DNA of 64,000 bases, taken from the NCBI GenBank assembly GCA_019828595.1, contig JAHQRK010000002.1:3224001-3288000 (forward strand). Reading direction: 5' to 3'. Position 1 is the first letter of the stretch, and each line of letters opens with the position of its first letter. Source of the DNA: Aphanomyces cochlioides (taxonomy: Eukaryota; Oomycota; Saprolegniomycetes; Saprolegniales; Verrucalvaceae). Of this stretch, positions 43,804 through 54,387 are shown one piece after another. The translations under genes and the position numbers were made by a program. Below the pieces are notes generated by a model. The model was not told the DNA's origin and did not search any database. It saw nothing but the letters and a program-made list of their open reading frames with translations.

Positions 43804-44529
43804 ATGTGGCTGCTCCGGTGCGGCGCCTTGCTCGTGGTGTGGATAAGCGTCTCCTTGGCGCTGATTGTGACAATTCCCGGTGGGAAGAGAGAGTGCTTCA
43901 TCGAACATATCAAGACCAAACGCACAGCGTACCTCGAAATTGCAGTGCTCGAAACGAACGACAAGTACGACATTCGACTGATTGCGTACGGTCCATACCA
44001 AGCATCGCCGTCCGCGACACAGACGGACTTGCAATTCTTTGACTCGCTCGTGACGACCGCACCAGCGAATGAACAATCCAACGACGTGCAACGAAACGGA
44101 TTCAACTTTGATACAGAGCATCGAAGTGGTTGGTACAAGTTTTGCCTCAGCAATGAACATTCGTCGTATGATGGCAAGAAAGTCGACTTTTCAACACGCT
44201 ATGGGCTTACAAACGAGAACGACTTGGGCAATGAGGACCTCGAAGAGGCATCGACGAAAGAGATGCACATTGCGACTGTGAAAGCGTCGTTGGAGCATCT
44301 CTCCGAGATGTTCAATTCGATTCAATCGGAGCAGAGCTATTACATCATGCGTGACAAGAGGCACTCCAAAACCGCCGAGAACAACCAATCGCTCGTCTTT
44401 TGGTGGACGGTCGTTCAAGTTCTCCTCGTTGCCCTCGTGTATGGCCTTCAAAGCCGTCTCATGAACAATTGGTTTAGCGGGAGTAGCCTTCTCTCCAGTA
44501 CCTCAGGCAGTGGTCGTCAATGGCTCTAA
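43804..44529 (+). CDS. p24 family (emp24/gp25L/TMED) cargo receptor, copy 2
   Basis: A single exon of 241 residues, the same length as its tandem neighbour at 42671-43396. The signal peptide covers residues 1-19. GOLD domain cysteines lie in RECFIEH and WYKFCLSNEH; TKRTA and RLIAYGPY parallel the neighbour. The transmembrane helix is WTVVQVLLVALVYGLQSRLM, followed by NNWFSGSSLL. Family members act as heteromeric cargo receptors in the early secretory pathway. The two copies have diverged widely except at these motifs, so the duplication is old. As in copy 1, a terminal dilysine is absent. Confidence 0.88.
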   Translation: MWLLRCGALLVVWISVSLALIVTIPGGKRECFIEHIKTKRTAYLEIAVLETNDKYDIRLIAYGPYQASPSATQTDLQFFDSLVTTAPANEQSNDVQRNGFNFDTEHRSGWYKFCLSNEHSSYDGKKVDFSTRYGLTNENDLGNEDLEEASTKEMHIATVKASLEHLSEMFNSIQSEQSYYIMRDKRHSKTAENNQSLVFWWTVVQVLLVALVYGLQSRLMNNWFSGSSLLSSTSGSGRQWL

Positions 44530-44675
44530 AGTATCATTGAAACTCACAATAGTGCTTTCTATCAGCGCTACTTCTATTCTCTGTCTTTCAAGTCTTCTAG
44601 AGCTTGCTTTATCGTCCATAATTGACTACTTTCTTCGTGGAGTCAACCGCGGCATTGTTGACATCTTCAACTAAA

Positions 44676-44792
44676 ACCCTGCCCCCCCCCCCCGATTGAC
44701 CCTTGTATTGAGGGCGAAGCAAATTAAACCCCTGCACCCCGGAGTGATTCAACCCTTTATCCCAAACCCCTTTAACCCTTGAACCCATCGAG
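44676..44792. repeat. Degenerate telomere-like tract (CCCTAAA-type)
   Basis: After a run of ten C's the sequence repeats AAACCCCTG, CAACCCTTT, AAACCCCTTTAACCCTTG and similar units. These are imperfect versions of CCCTAAA, the complement of TTTAGGG used as the telomere repeat by many oomycetes. It lies in the gap between convergent genes. Confidence 0.5.
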
Positions 44793-44838
44793 ATGGAAAT
44801 ACAACGAGGCATCAAGTTGTGGACTTATCTAGCGGCAT

Positions 44839-45889
44839 CTACAAACCCAAGCGTTGGAAACTACGTGGAGATAGTGAGCTTGACATTGAGATTAGGTGAA
44901 ACACGTACTTTTGTTGATGCTTTTCAACGAGGGTTTGAAGTTTTGCTTGGAATGCAGGGTATTGGTTGTACTTGGCAACAGAGGCATTCAGAATGGGTTC
45001 CGACACGTTGTATTCGTTGTGGATGGCAATTGTGGCTGCGGTAGACTTTTGGACGTAGCTAGTCACGTGGGCATGAGTGAAATCTTTGGAGTCAATAGTT
45101 ACTTGTCTTGCCACATGTGGGCATCGGCAGCAACATCGCGAAGACCAGCCTTTTTAGCATCTTCCAAGGCTTCTTCCATGGCGCGACCCACTGCGTCGAG
45201 CACTCTGGACATCACTTCGAGCGTTCGTTCGGCATTCATTTCGGCAGGAACTTCAACGGATTCACCGAGAGGGCTAGTACACAAACATAAAGGTAATGGC
45301 TCCAGCGTCAGGCTAACCTGTTTTCAATCACGCGTTGAAAGTTCTGGATGGCTTCTTGCACTTCAGGCTCGCCGTGGAGATCACGCACAGCAGCTTTGAT
45401 TTCGTCTTCAGTCACTTTGAGCTTTTCCGCAACCTACAGAGCAAACTTTAGCAATAAACGCGGCACAGAACACTCTTACACTAGCTTCAGCCACACGAAT
45501 CGCTTCGCCAAGCTTTTCCACCAAGACGCCACGGATTTGCTCTTCAGGAATGTGTTGGTTATTCGCTCTCGACTCTTCCATGATCAGATTCGCAAGCTCA
45601 GGAAGTTGTGCCTACGCGAGAGATGTCCAGCCATTCAATTCGGATGGAGAGCAAGACGTACCACCAAGTTTTCCACAGTTTCAGCCACTTCTCGCAAGTA
45701 CGCGACGAGCTTTTCCTTGGTCACACCAGTCGACGTTTCTTCAGTCTTTGTCTCCTCCGTCGATTCATTAGTCAGTCCGCGAGAAGACTCTTTAGAAGAC
45801 GAGTCATCCCAGAGCAGTTTGACGACAGCGAGCGTCACAAACGCCACGGTGGCGCCAAGAATAAGAGCAAGACTCGATGGGCGGGCCAT
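44839..45889 (-). CDS. Membrane-anchored alpha-helical protein of unknown function
   Basis: Five exons (45889-45662, 45611-45480, 45433-45318, 45273-45103, 45058-44839) with introns of 44-50 nt give 288 residues. Residues 1-27 (MARPSSLALILGATVAFVTL) form an N-terminal membrane anchor or uncleaved signal. A Ser/Glu/Thr-rich stretch follows, then an almost entirely helical body (LVAYLREVAETVENLV, IRGVLVEKLGEAIRVAEAS, VMSRVLDAVGRAMEEALED). The last exon carries VQKSTAATIAIHNEYNV and FQAKLQTLVEKHQQK. No family recognised. The 3' end is less sure: a further GTACGT...TTTGTAG intron at the last exon would give an alternative short ending. Confidence 0.7.
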
Positions 45890-46295
45890 GATTCAAAAAT
45901 GTTTTGTGACCAGCAACTTCTTGACAGGGTTTTCCCCACATCACTTGGGATAAACCTCTTATATATAATATTCAATTGAAAGTAAACGCTATCAATTAAC
46001 AGAGGTACACATTTTCGACGAATCGCCATGGACGACAACGCATGTTCGGCACCTTCATTCGGCTCATGATGGCAATATACACGACGACAGAGTCATTCCA
46101 ACGTTTGCCAGGATGATGCCAGCTCCATTTCGAAAGAAACTCCGCTTGAATGACAATGGTGTAACGTGGGGGCTGCTTTGCCGTGACACAAGCTTTCAGA
46201 GTGGTGTGATCGACAGCATGCTGCCATTCTATCGAGCCATGATAGCATGTCGAGACGCGGAGAAGCTAAACTTACAAGAAAGGAGATCGAATCGA

Positions 46296-46529
46296 TCAAA
46301 GACTGCCACGAGTCGTTATGATTTGCTCAGGGACATGGCCACTCAATCCGAGCAACTCTTTCAAAATGTCTGCGGCCTCATGCAGGCTTGGTGCACCTCC
46401 AAGCGTCGTCTTCTCCAGTTGATGCATCGTATGGATTCGTTCTTGCGGCTTGTTTTGGTATATGTCATTTGCAATTGATGCGACTTGGCCTAAATTCAAA
46501 CGCTTCGAGAGTTTGGGGGACTCGTCCAC
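46296..46529 (-). CDS. Hypothetical short protein, possibly first exon
   Basis: ATG 46529 opens a 77-codon frame (MDESPKLSKRLNLGQVASIA ... LHEAADILKELLGLSGHVPE) with a natural helical composition. Coding potential may continue through an intron into 46093-46250. Part of it (46336-46410) is the duplicated block whose second copy at 47955-48020 has lost the frame. Function unknown; it might itself be a fragment. Confidence 0.4.
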   Translation of the reverse strand: MDESPKLSKRLNLGQVASIANDIYQNKPQERIHTMHQLEKTTLGGAPSLHEAADILKELLGLSGHVPEQIITTRGSL

Positions 46530-46541
46530 CGAACACGCGAA

Positions 46542-47839
46542 ATGAAAGTCAAAGGGACCGTCTTTGGCTCCATCAATTGCCTCTTTCGCAAGCTCTTATT
46601 GACATGGGAATGGCAAAACCCAGTGCAAGCACGAGCTCAGGCTGCAGTGCTCGAGTTCCTTTCTTCTCTCTATCGACAGATATACAGCCCATCCCGGCTT
46701 CAGCTAATCTTGCGTTGTCTAGGCGAGCGAGGATGCGTCGGGTGTGTGGTCTACTTGAAAGAGCACCATCCAGAATCCTGCGGTCCTAGTACAGTCGCCA
46801 TTGGCTTGGCGGCAACAAATGGACATTTCAAAGTGGTGCAATACTTGAATGATCGCCATGGAAGTGATGGAAAGTAGCCATGGTCGGTGCTGCAACGCAT
46901 GGACACTTGGAGATTGTGAAATATCTTGCCATCCATCGAAGAGAAGGATAACCATGCTTGGCGCAGCCAGAAGTGGACATTTCGAAATTGTGAAATTTCT
47001 CTACGACAGGGCCCGACAGTGACAATGCTGACCATGGAAACCCGCTCCATCGTCGAAAAGATGTAGATGACATCTCTGTTGCCTCATCTGCGATCCGCGA
47101 AGGACATTTGGACATTGTGAAGTTTCTTGTCGACCACGGCGTGATACCAAGACTCATTGATTGCCATGTGCCTGACTTTCACCTGCGCCACGTGGACTTG
47201 GTTCGCGAGATTCGACTGACGAGACTTCATGGCAATGATCAAGAACCACGGTGGTTGTGGCCTCAATTGAGTGTCTATTTTGACGATCGCTACAACGGAA
47301 TGAAGACTGAAACACACCTCGAGGACGCAGTCGGCTATGCTGCGAGCTACAGGTACGCAAACGTAGTCGACTTTGCGCTCGAAAATAGCATCGTATGCTT
47401 GGAACTGTCGATCTTCATGGGAAAATTTATGTTTTTGCACTTTGGACTCGACAGAATATCAAGGCTCAAGATGCTGCGAAAAACGTGTAAATGTGGCACA
47501 TGCCAAACCATTGACAAAGACAGCGTAGGCCTCGAATTCCTTAAACTTTTTCACTCTCTCTCTCAACACATGAGCAACCCAACTATCTACCACTGCGTGA
47601 TTCAAGACGTGGAAACAGTGCTCTACCTCCATGAGCGAGACGATGTCCACCGCGATATCCATGGTAGTCCGCCCTCCATGCGTCTCATGACGTATGTACA
47701 GACAGTCGAGATTGACACAGGACGATCTTTGCGACACCAGATTCGTCCATACAACAGCTTGGCAGGATGCCAGCTCCATCTCAAAAGAAACCCCGCTTGG
47801 GAATGTCCATCATGCTGTCGTAGTGCTGCTCTGTCGTGA
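46542..47839 (+). pseudogene. Oomycete ankyrin-repeat protein gene, frameshifted
   Basis: The frame from 46542 includes LRCLGERGCVGCVVYLKEH and the ankyrin unit TNGHFKVVQYLNDRHG, then stops at 46877. Later units appear in other frames: THGHLEIVKYLAIHRREG (about 46890-46950), RSGHFEIVKFLYDRA (about 46966-47020), and REGHLDIVKFLVDHG (47095-47145), from which a 240-codon frame runs to 47839 (HHVDLVREIRL-like start, later FALENSIVCLELSIF). At least three shifts or stops break the gene. Such ankyrin genes are very numerous in Saprolegniales and often decayed. Confidence 0.7.
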
Positions 47840-48237
47840 CACCTTAGCAAACTTTCAAAATGGTGTGATTTACTTTGTTTGGAGACAAGGAGAAATCGAA
47901 ATGTGCATCGGAGCAACTGAACAATTAGTTTTCATCGCACGAAGTCGACGGTGCCATCCGAGCAGCTCTTTCAAAATGTCTGTGGCCACAGGCAAGCTTG
48001 ACGCACCTGCTCTTCATTTCAAGATGTGTACGATCGAAAATACGATCGTAAATACCATCTGATTTGTCTCCCGTCTTTATCCGGACAGGAACCTCTTTCG
48101 GAGGCCGAAGCAAATTGCAAACTGAGGTTTATTCAATGTCAGATCTTTTTTCCTGTCCTTTTCTCTGATCTATTTGTGTTCCTATATTGTCCAATACGAT
48201 CACGTCATTTATGCAAAATCTTTCAACCGCACGACAA

Positions 48238-48509
48238 TGGCGTCAGAACGACGACAATGGCTCAACAGCCTTCAACGGCATTCAACAGCCCTCGACGACC
48301 ACGAGTCAAACCCATGCGAGACTCATTGGTCGATCTGCCGCGCCGCGCAGAACACCATCACGTTTGGAGTCAATTCCATCCGCCGGCTTGTACGATATCT
48401 CCCTACACGCTTCGGATATAACTTTGTGTGGAGTCTGTCGATAGGCTGTGGTCGGAAACGAGATAGAAAGGATGTTCCGAGACGAACGAGGAGGAGATCG
48501 TGTCGCTGA
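48238..48509 (+). CDS. Hypothetical small basic protein
   Basis: ATG 48238 starts a 90-codon frame (MASERRQWLNSLQRHSTALD ... ITFGVNSIRRLVRYL) with a very basic end (RKDVPRRTRRRSCR). An intron near 48470-48512 is possible. There is no recognised domain and another frame is also open across part of it, so this is tentative. Confidence 0.3.
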
Positions 48510-48736
48510 TAGCGCATGGTTGACGTCATTTGTTATCCGTTCAGGGTGAAGGGTGATAGATGACGCAACTGCAGACTGCCATTTCAAAGAGGTGAGCGTC
48601 TAGAGACGAGCTCAAAGTCCTCAAGATGCTCACCTTAAATGGAAATCCTCGGCGGAAAGAAGCAAATGGACGATCGCCGACGATATGCGTCTTCAGTTTC
48701 CCGTGGCTAACGACAGAAATGTGCAAAATGAAGGAA

Positions 48737-48805
48737 GCTAGGGTTTTCACTGGGGAAGGGATTCAGGGTTTAGGGTTTCGAACAATTGGGGGTATAGGGG
48801 TTGGA
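48737..48805. repeat. Degenerate telomere-like tract (TTTAGGG-type)
   Basis: Contains GCTAGGGTTTTCACTGGGG, GATTCAGGGTTTAGGGTTTC and GGGGGTATAGGGG, imperfect TTTAGGG repeats in the G-rich orientation on the plus strand. It sits 60 bp upstream of the TM9SF gene start. Confidence 0.5.
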
Positions 48806-48862
48806 AGATTCTCCGGATAAATATGCGGAAACCGCCAGTTGTGGTTCTGCCGACTTGCCAGC

Positions 48863-50912
48863 ATGCTGCGTTCGTTGGCGCTAAGTGTCCTCCTTGCCGC
48901 CCACGCGGCACAAGCGGCATTTTATGTGCCTGGCGTTGCTCCAGAGAGCTGGGAAGAGGGTACGAAGTTGCCTTTGAACGTGAACAAGATTACATCCACC
49001 AAGACATTGGTCCCGTACGAATATTATTACCTCCCGTTCTGCGCGCCTTCGGCCCCAGAAGAACAACAAGAGAACTTGGGCGAAATCATGTCGGGCGATG
49101 CGATCATGGACTCGATGTATGCCTTGCACATGAACAAGGATGTCCGCTGTCAAGTGTTGTGCAAGCCCATGACGTACACGACCGAGCAAACGGAATTATT
49201 TATCGAAATGATCGAGAATGAGTACTATGTCCAGTGGATCTTGGACAACTTGCCCGTGTTGTACCAAGATCCCTCGTACGGCTTGGAGCAAAGCGGCCAA
49301 AACAAGGACCCAAACGCACCATTGTCGGCTGCCTATCACCGTGGTTTCCCCGTTGGTGAAGTTGACGCGGAAGGCAAGTATTTCCTCTACAACCACGTCC
49401 GCATCGTTGTCTTGACGCACCCTGATCCATATGCCGACATTGGTACGCCAAAGTGGCGCGTTGTTGGCTTCGAAGTCGTCCCCACGTCGATTCAACACGA
49501 TTTCAAGGGTTCTCCTTCGAGCGGAGAAGAATTGACTTCGGTAAGAGTTTCTCGTCTTGACCGAGTGTTGATAAATGCCTTCTAGGAAACCTGCGGCAAG
49601 TTTGTCGATATTGACGAAGCCAGTGAATCGCGCCGCATGTACTTGGACCCTGCCAAGACGAACACGGTCTTGTACACGTACGACGTGCAATTCATCAAGT
49701 CGGACATTTCGTGGGAGAACCGCTGGGACCGCATTTTGTCTTCGCGTGCCTCGAATGACCAAATTCATTGGTTCTCCATCGTCAATTCGCTCATGATTGT
49801 ACTCTTCTTGACCGGTATGATTGCTATGATCATGTTACGCACGCTTCATCGGGATATTGCGCGCTACAACGAAGTGCAAACAAGCGAAGAAGCCGCGGAA
49901 GAAAGTGGCTGGAAACTTGTGCACGCTGATGTTTTCCGCCCACCTTCGTACTCGCCCATGCTCTTCTCCGTCGTGGTTGGTACAGGTGTACAAGTGTGCT
50001 GTATGTCGTCTGCGACGATGGTGATTGCCTTGCTGGGTCTCCTTTCCCCTGCGAACCGTGGTTCACTCCTCACGACGTTGCTCCTATTGTTTGTCTTCAT
50101 GGGTTCGTTTGCCGGCTACCACAGCTCCCGCACGTACAAAATGTTCCACGGCAAGGACTGGAAGCGCACCATGTTGCTTACGGCTGTCTTGTACCCTGGA
50201 GCCTTGTTTGCCGTCTTCTTCTTCCTCAACTTGGCGTTCTGGGCTAAAGCATCGTCGCAAGCTGTGCCCTTTGGCACTTTGTTTGCTCTTTTGGTGCTCT
50301 GGTTTGGCATTTCTATGCCATTGGTCTGCCTTGGTTCATACTTTGGGTACGTAGTCCTCCCCCTTGTAGTTTTTTGCTCAATCCTGTGGGTTTAGATTCA
50401 AGCAACCGACGATCGAACATCCCGTTAAGACCAACCAGATTGCTCGCCAAATTCCCGACCAAGTCTGGTACTTGTCGACGCCATTTGCGATCTGTGTTGG
50501 TGGCATTTTGCCCTTTGGTGCAGTCTTTATCGAGCTATTCTTCATCATGTCGGCGTTGTGGCTCCACCAGATTTACTACGTCTTTGGCTTTTTGTTCCTG
50601 GTGCTAATGATTTTGGTTGCGACTTGTGCCGAAGTGACGATCGTCATGTGCTACTTCCAACTGTGTGCTGAAGATTACCACTGGTGGTGGCGCTCATTCT
50701 TGACATCTGGGTCGGCGGCGATTTATCTCTACCTCTACTCTTTCCTCTACTTCTTCTCGAAGCTCAACATTACCGAGGTCGTGTCTGCCTTTGTCTACTT
50801 TGGCTACATGTTCATGATTTCGCTCACGTTTTTCTTCCTGACGGGCACGATCGGGTACTTTGCGTGCTTTTGGTTCATTCGAAAGATTTACGCGTCGATC
50901 AAGATTGACTAA
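48863..50912 (+). CDS. TM9SF nonaspanin (EMP70 family)
   Basis: Three exons (48863-49540, 49586-50346, 50396-50912) with introns of 45 and 49 nt give 651 residues. The signal peptide is at 1-19 (MLRSLALSVLLAAHAAQA), then FYVPGVAPESW, KLPLNVNKITS and YEYYYLPFC typical of the luminal domain. Nine transmembrane helices follow, with the hallmark region between SLMIVLFLTGMIAMIMLRTL and the family motifs VHADVFRPP, GSFAGYHSSR and IPDQVWYLS. The end KIYASIKID carries the KxD/E COPI-binding signal that retains TM9 proteins in the Golgi. They act in sorting of glycine-rich transmembrane domains, adhesion and phagocytosis. The paralog (TM9SF2/4 class) is likely but unresolved. Confidence 0.95.
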
Positions 50913-51489
50913 GTAGAGATAATCCCATGCATGTCATTGACCTCCACGCGTTCTTTCTCGTGGCTCTCCACTTTGCCCAACTTTGTCGTCTACTCGTTCC
51001 ATTCATGAGCATCATCCACAGATAACTCAAAACCCCTGCACCCTTAGCCCCCACAACCCCATGCTACCTAAACCCCATCTCCTGTATTCAAGGACTAATT
51101 TTTCAAATGTCAATATAATGCACATGTTCATCTCTGATAAACTATACAAAAGACAAATTGGCAATATTCACGGGCATAAGTCACTAAAGCGAGGTTATAA
51201 TTTTGACAACGTAAACCCTACACCCCTTCAACCCCTGTAGCCCGTTTTCAAGAAATGCTTGTACGCTTTTTACCTGGTTCTAGTGACTTGCAACTTGATA
51301 TGTCACTATACGAAGACATCAATATTGAATATACTACGAGAAACATTGACATATGCAACATATGTTCTTATAGTGAGGTAGAATGTCCATGACAACTACC
51401 ATCATTCAGTCAGAAGATCACTCACAACGGAATCTTTCGAGAGAAAAGCAGGGAGCTTCGACCAGAATCCATTTGGTTGAGAAAGTACT
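50913..51489. other. Intergenic with two telomere-like tracts
   Basis: 51027-51075 (AAAACCCCTGCACCCTTAGC, CCCCACAACCCC, CTAAACCCC) and 51213-51245 (AAACCCTACACCCC, CAACCCCTGTAGCCC) are degenerate CCCTAAA tracts. The rest shows no coding frame. The region separates the TM9SF gene from the RING/IBR gene and should contain the latter's promoter. Confidence 0.45.
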
Positions 51490-53529
51490 ATGACGACCGT
51501 CGCCGTTGAGCGAATGGAGCCGATTGCAGAGCCTGCAGCAGAGCTAGATGTATCCATCAAGATGGTGGAGGAAGCCGTGGCGGAGTTCAAGTGTCAAGCG
51601 TGCTTTGAAATGTTTCAACTGAGTGAAGGAATGACCGAGATTTGCAGCGATACATGCCCTGCAATCATGTGCACAACGTGTATGTCGTCCTATCTTATTG
51701 TTTGCGCGGAATCTGCGCCACGTGGTATTCTTTCCCGCCTCAACTGTCCAATTTGTATTCGCCCCGTGAATATGCATCGCCTGCAGACGAAATCAAGTGG
51801 CATTTTCGATGCCTTGGATCTATTTCGCACTCGAGTGGAAGGTGCATGCGAAATGCTCTGTCCAGAATGCCACGAATCTTGCAATTTACTCGAAGAATCC
51901 CCCACCTACTCTAATGCCTTGGAAGGTTTGACGAATGGTCCTGATACATGGCCAAACGAAGTGAGAAATGAAGCTATGGATGACTTGCCGACCGTTTATG
52001 AGCTATGTCAACGCTATCTCACGCACGATATGACGGTGGATACTTTCGTTGGTGAATTGGTCAAGACAGCATACGCGGGTCGATTTTTGGGCAAGGTTTG
52101 CCGCTCGTTGATGTCCTACATTTATGACGCCGAACGTCGAGTATCACTCTTTCTGGCCTTGATGAAGCATGATCCCTTTGAATTTACACCATGCTGCACG
52201 CGCCCAGTGTGTTTTACCTGCAAACGTGATGGCCATCACTCTGGAGAACAATGCCAAGCTTATTTACCAAGCGTAGAAGATATGGCACAATGCTCGAGCT
52301 GCGATTTAGTTCTCGTTAAAGGCGATGGCTGCAGCTCCATCACTTGCTTTTGCGGTAATCAGTTTGAATGGGAGCCAGCAGTTCAGGCCTATCGTCTCAA
52401 GATATTGACGGCTGAAGCTCTTGCAACGAAGCGCTCTGTGTGGCAGCGTGTTTTGTTTTACTTGCGTGGACAAGCTTGCCGCCGTAGGTTGACCTTGATG
52501 GTTATCTCGCAGATCCCCAGCTTTGTGCTCCAGCAGCGACTGAACAACATGAGTCCCGTCTTGTTTTATCCACCATGGAGCACCTCTTTCCGCATTGGTT
52601 TGAATAAGTGCATGGCACGCCGGCGCATCGCAAAAAAAACTGCTGCAAAGCGCCAGCTCTTCTTGGACCTCGTTGTCTCCCAGATCCCAACAGTAGTCAA
52701 TCAATGGCGGCTGCAACGCATCAATATGGCTATGGCTGCAAAGACTCCATGGAAGAACAGCTTGAAGGCGCTTGTTAACGCGAGGGTAACGCGTCGCCGC
52801 CAAGCAAAAATCACCGCTGAAAATCGTCAACTCTTTTCTGATCTCGTGGTCGCTCAGATTCCAGTAGCAGTCGAGCTACGCAAACTTCAGCAAATTACAA
52901 AGGCCATGGCGACGTCAACGGCATGGAAAAAGAGCTTGAAGGCATTGGTTGCTACCTACTGGAGCCGCCGACGATACAGCTCCATGATGCCACTGGTCGC
53001 TGAAGCTCAAGCCAAACGCGTGGAAGCTAAAACACGCGCGTCATTCCAACTTGTCCGTGCTGGCATTGCTTCAGCCGTGGCTGCCAAACGCTGGGCAAAA
53101 CTTGAGCCTCAGCGAATGATCGTGGTGAAGCGAACTTTGTGTCGCTGGATTAGCGTCCGTCGTATTCGAATTGCTGAAGTGCATGCACGCCGACGACAAC
53201 TAATGAAGATCGTTGCGACCATTCCAGGCTTGATCCAGCTGCGCCAACAAGAACTATTGAAGAGACAAGAGGAAAGAGTTTTAGTAGTGCAAGAAATTCA
53301 CGACCAAATCCAGCAGGAACCAATGGCGATAGACATGCAACACACCCAAGGACTCTCGCGAGCTACCAATGCATTTCACCATGCGATTGTGTCCAAAGCA
53401 GCCGCCATCTCAGCGCGGTATCGTGAGCTCGTAGAGCCGATCGATCTTCCGCCCCAGTCTCTCTCGCTCGAGCGTATGCCGTCGAGCAACGAGGCACCTG
53501 AGCGTAATCGCATGCATGTCGCTGCCTAG
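51490..53529 (+). CDS. RING/IBR-type E3 ligase-like protein with C-terminal helical repeats
   Basis: A single exon of 679 residues. Residues about 34-95 form a RING-like zinc site (CQACF, CSDTCPAIMCTTC, CPIC). A further Cys-rich part at about 235-300 (CCTRPVCFTCKRDGHHSGEQC, CSSCDLVLVKGDGCSSITC, FCGNQFEW) fits an IBR/Rcat-like pair, so the RBR class is likely. The C-terminal 370 residues hold about three units of some 62 residues, each with an Arg/Lys start and a hydrophobic core (RQLFLDLVVSQIPTVVNQW; RQLFSDLVVAQIPVAVELR; SLKALV). RBR ligases pass ubiquitin through a catalytic Cys in Rcat; I cannot name that residue with confidence here. The repeats look like recent internal duplications. Confidence 0.75.
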   Translation: MTTVAVERMEPIAEPAAELDVSIKMVEEAVAEFKCQACFEMFQLSEGMTEICSDTCPAIMCTTCMSSYLIVCAESAPRGILSRLNCPICIRPVNMHRLQTKSSGIFDALDLFRTRVEGACEMLCPECHESCNLLEESPTYSNALEGLTNGPDTWPNEVRNEAMDDLPTVYELCQRYLTHDMTVDTFVGELVKTAYAGRFLGKVCRSLMSYIYDAERRVSLFLALMKHDPFEFTPCCTRPVCFTCKRDGHHSGEQCQAYLPSVEDMAQCSSCDLVLVKGDGCSSITCFCGNQFEWEPAVQAYRLKILTAEALATKRSVWQRVLFYLRGQACRRRLTLMVISQIPSFVLQQRLNNMSPVLFYPPWSTSFRIGLNKCMARRRIAKKTAAKRQLFLDLVVSQIPTVVNQWRLQRINMAMAAKTPWKNSLKALVNARVTRRRQAKITAENRQLFSDLVVAQIPVAVELRKLQQITKAMATSTAWKKSLKALVATYWSRRRYSSMMPLVAEAQAKRVEAKTRASFQLVRAGIASAVAAKRWAKLEPQRMIVVKRTLCRWISVRRIRIAEVHARRRQLMKIVATIPGLIQLRQQELLKRQEERVLVVQEIHDQIQQEPMAIDMQHTQGLSRATNAFHHAIVSKAAAISARYRELVEPIDLPPQSLSLERMPSSNEAPERNRMHVAA

Positions 53530-53706
53530 TCTGCCTCGAGCTAGCCTTATATCTAACTTAACATTGCTCCAAACAATCAACATTACCTTGCTTTACGACA
53601 ACAGCAGAGAAGACTTAAAAATTCACAACGAATGGGCATTTCAATGCAACGCTTTACTCAATTGCCAATGCAATGATTCGTCATGAGAGCAGCAAGCGGA
53701 ATATAG
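53530..53706. other. Short intergenic stretch before the inverted duplication
   Basis: No coding frame seen. It borders the left arm of the 369-bp inverted repeat. Confidence 0.4.
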
Positions 53707-53832
53707 AGATAGTTTATGAGAAGTTCTTACAAGAGTAAATGCATCAATACATTTGGCAGAATTTACGCAGCGACGGCGCGGAGGACCAGAGTGCACTAGC
53801 TGTAATGGCGCTCAAGAACGTCTGCATGCCGG

Positions 53833-54387
53833 TCACAGAGTTGATCTCAAAGCAAGCAACGCATCGCCGTCTTCCACTTCACGCTGCATGCAATCGTGTA
53901 GTTTTCTCACTTCGCCCATCGTCGCAGTGATTCTCCACTTGGTTGCCTTGTCTGCCACAATGTGTACGATATACACAAGCGTGCCGTTGAACAAGATGGC
54001 ATGGATTGGACCCACTAGGATCTTCGCGTGGAGTAGCGGCAAATGTCTACGGCGACGATATGCAAGCAACGTAGGCATGGCTAACATGGGAGTCGCATTG
54101 GGTCGTTGGATTGAATGGAGGGCCACCAACTTGGCTTGTCGCGTCACGAGCGTCGCCATGGGGGTCTTCCTCAGGCGGTCTTCCTCCAAAGTCTTTACGT
54201 GGTGACGACTCCCAATGGAAGACAGTAGAACACAAAGCAAAAACGTCGCCGCGCTGTCACTCACAAAGACGGCAGTACAGCCGAATTGAGCCAAGACCAA
54301 AGATGACATCCATGCCAATATGCTGAGAGAGTTGGTCACAAATGGTTCGCCACACGCCATGGCACAAATACCAAACACAACCATCAT
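53833..54387 (-). CDS. Small multi-pass membrane protein, 5' end probably rearranged
   Basis: The frame from ATG 54387 (MMVVFGICAMACGEPFVTNS) to 53833 gives 184 residues with about three hydrophobic segments (SLVLAQFGCTAVFVSDSAAT, FLLCVLLSSIG, HAILFNGTLVYIVHIVADKA) and a charged tail (EVRKLHDCMQREVEDGDALL). The frame continues upstream without an ATG into a low-complexity run rich in Phe/Leu/Trp codons. The last 80 codons lie in the left arm of the inverted repeat. The missing start suggests that the true 5' exons were lost or moved by the rearrangement. Family unknown. Confidence 0.45.
   Translation of the reverse strand: MMVVFGICAMACGEPFVTNSLSILAWMSSLVLAQFGCTAVFVSDSAATFLLCVLLSSIGSRHHVKTLEEDRLRKTPMATLVTRQAKLVALHSIQRPNATPMLAMPTLLAYRRRRHLPLLHAKILVGPIHAILFNGTLVYIVHIVADKATKWRITATMGEVRKLHDCMQREVEDGDALLALRSTL

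Larger units (their letters stand above)
46104..48020. repeat. Diverged direct duplication flanking an ankyrin pseudogene
   Basis: The block 46104-46220 (GGATGATGCCAGCTCCATTT..., CGTGACAC, GGTGTGAT) and 46336-46410 (ATCCGAGCAACTCTTTCAAA ATGTCTG) recur in the same orientation and order at 47762-47880 and 47955-48020. Identity is clearly above background but with many differences and indels. The 1.65-kb segment between copies holds the decayed ankyrin gene. This could be a tandem segmental duplication or long terminal repeats of an unknown element. Confidence 0.6.
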
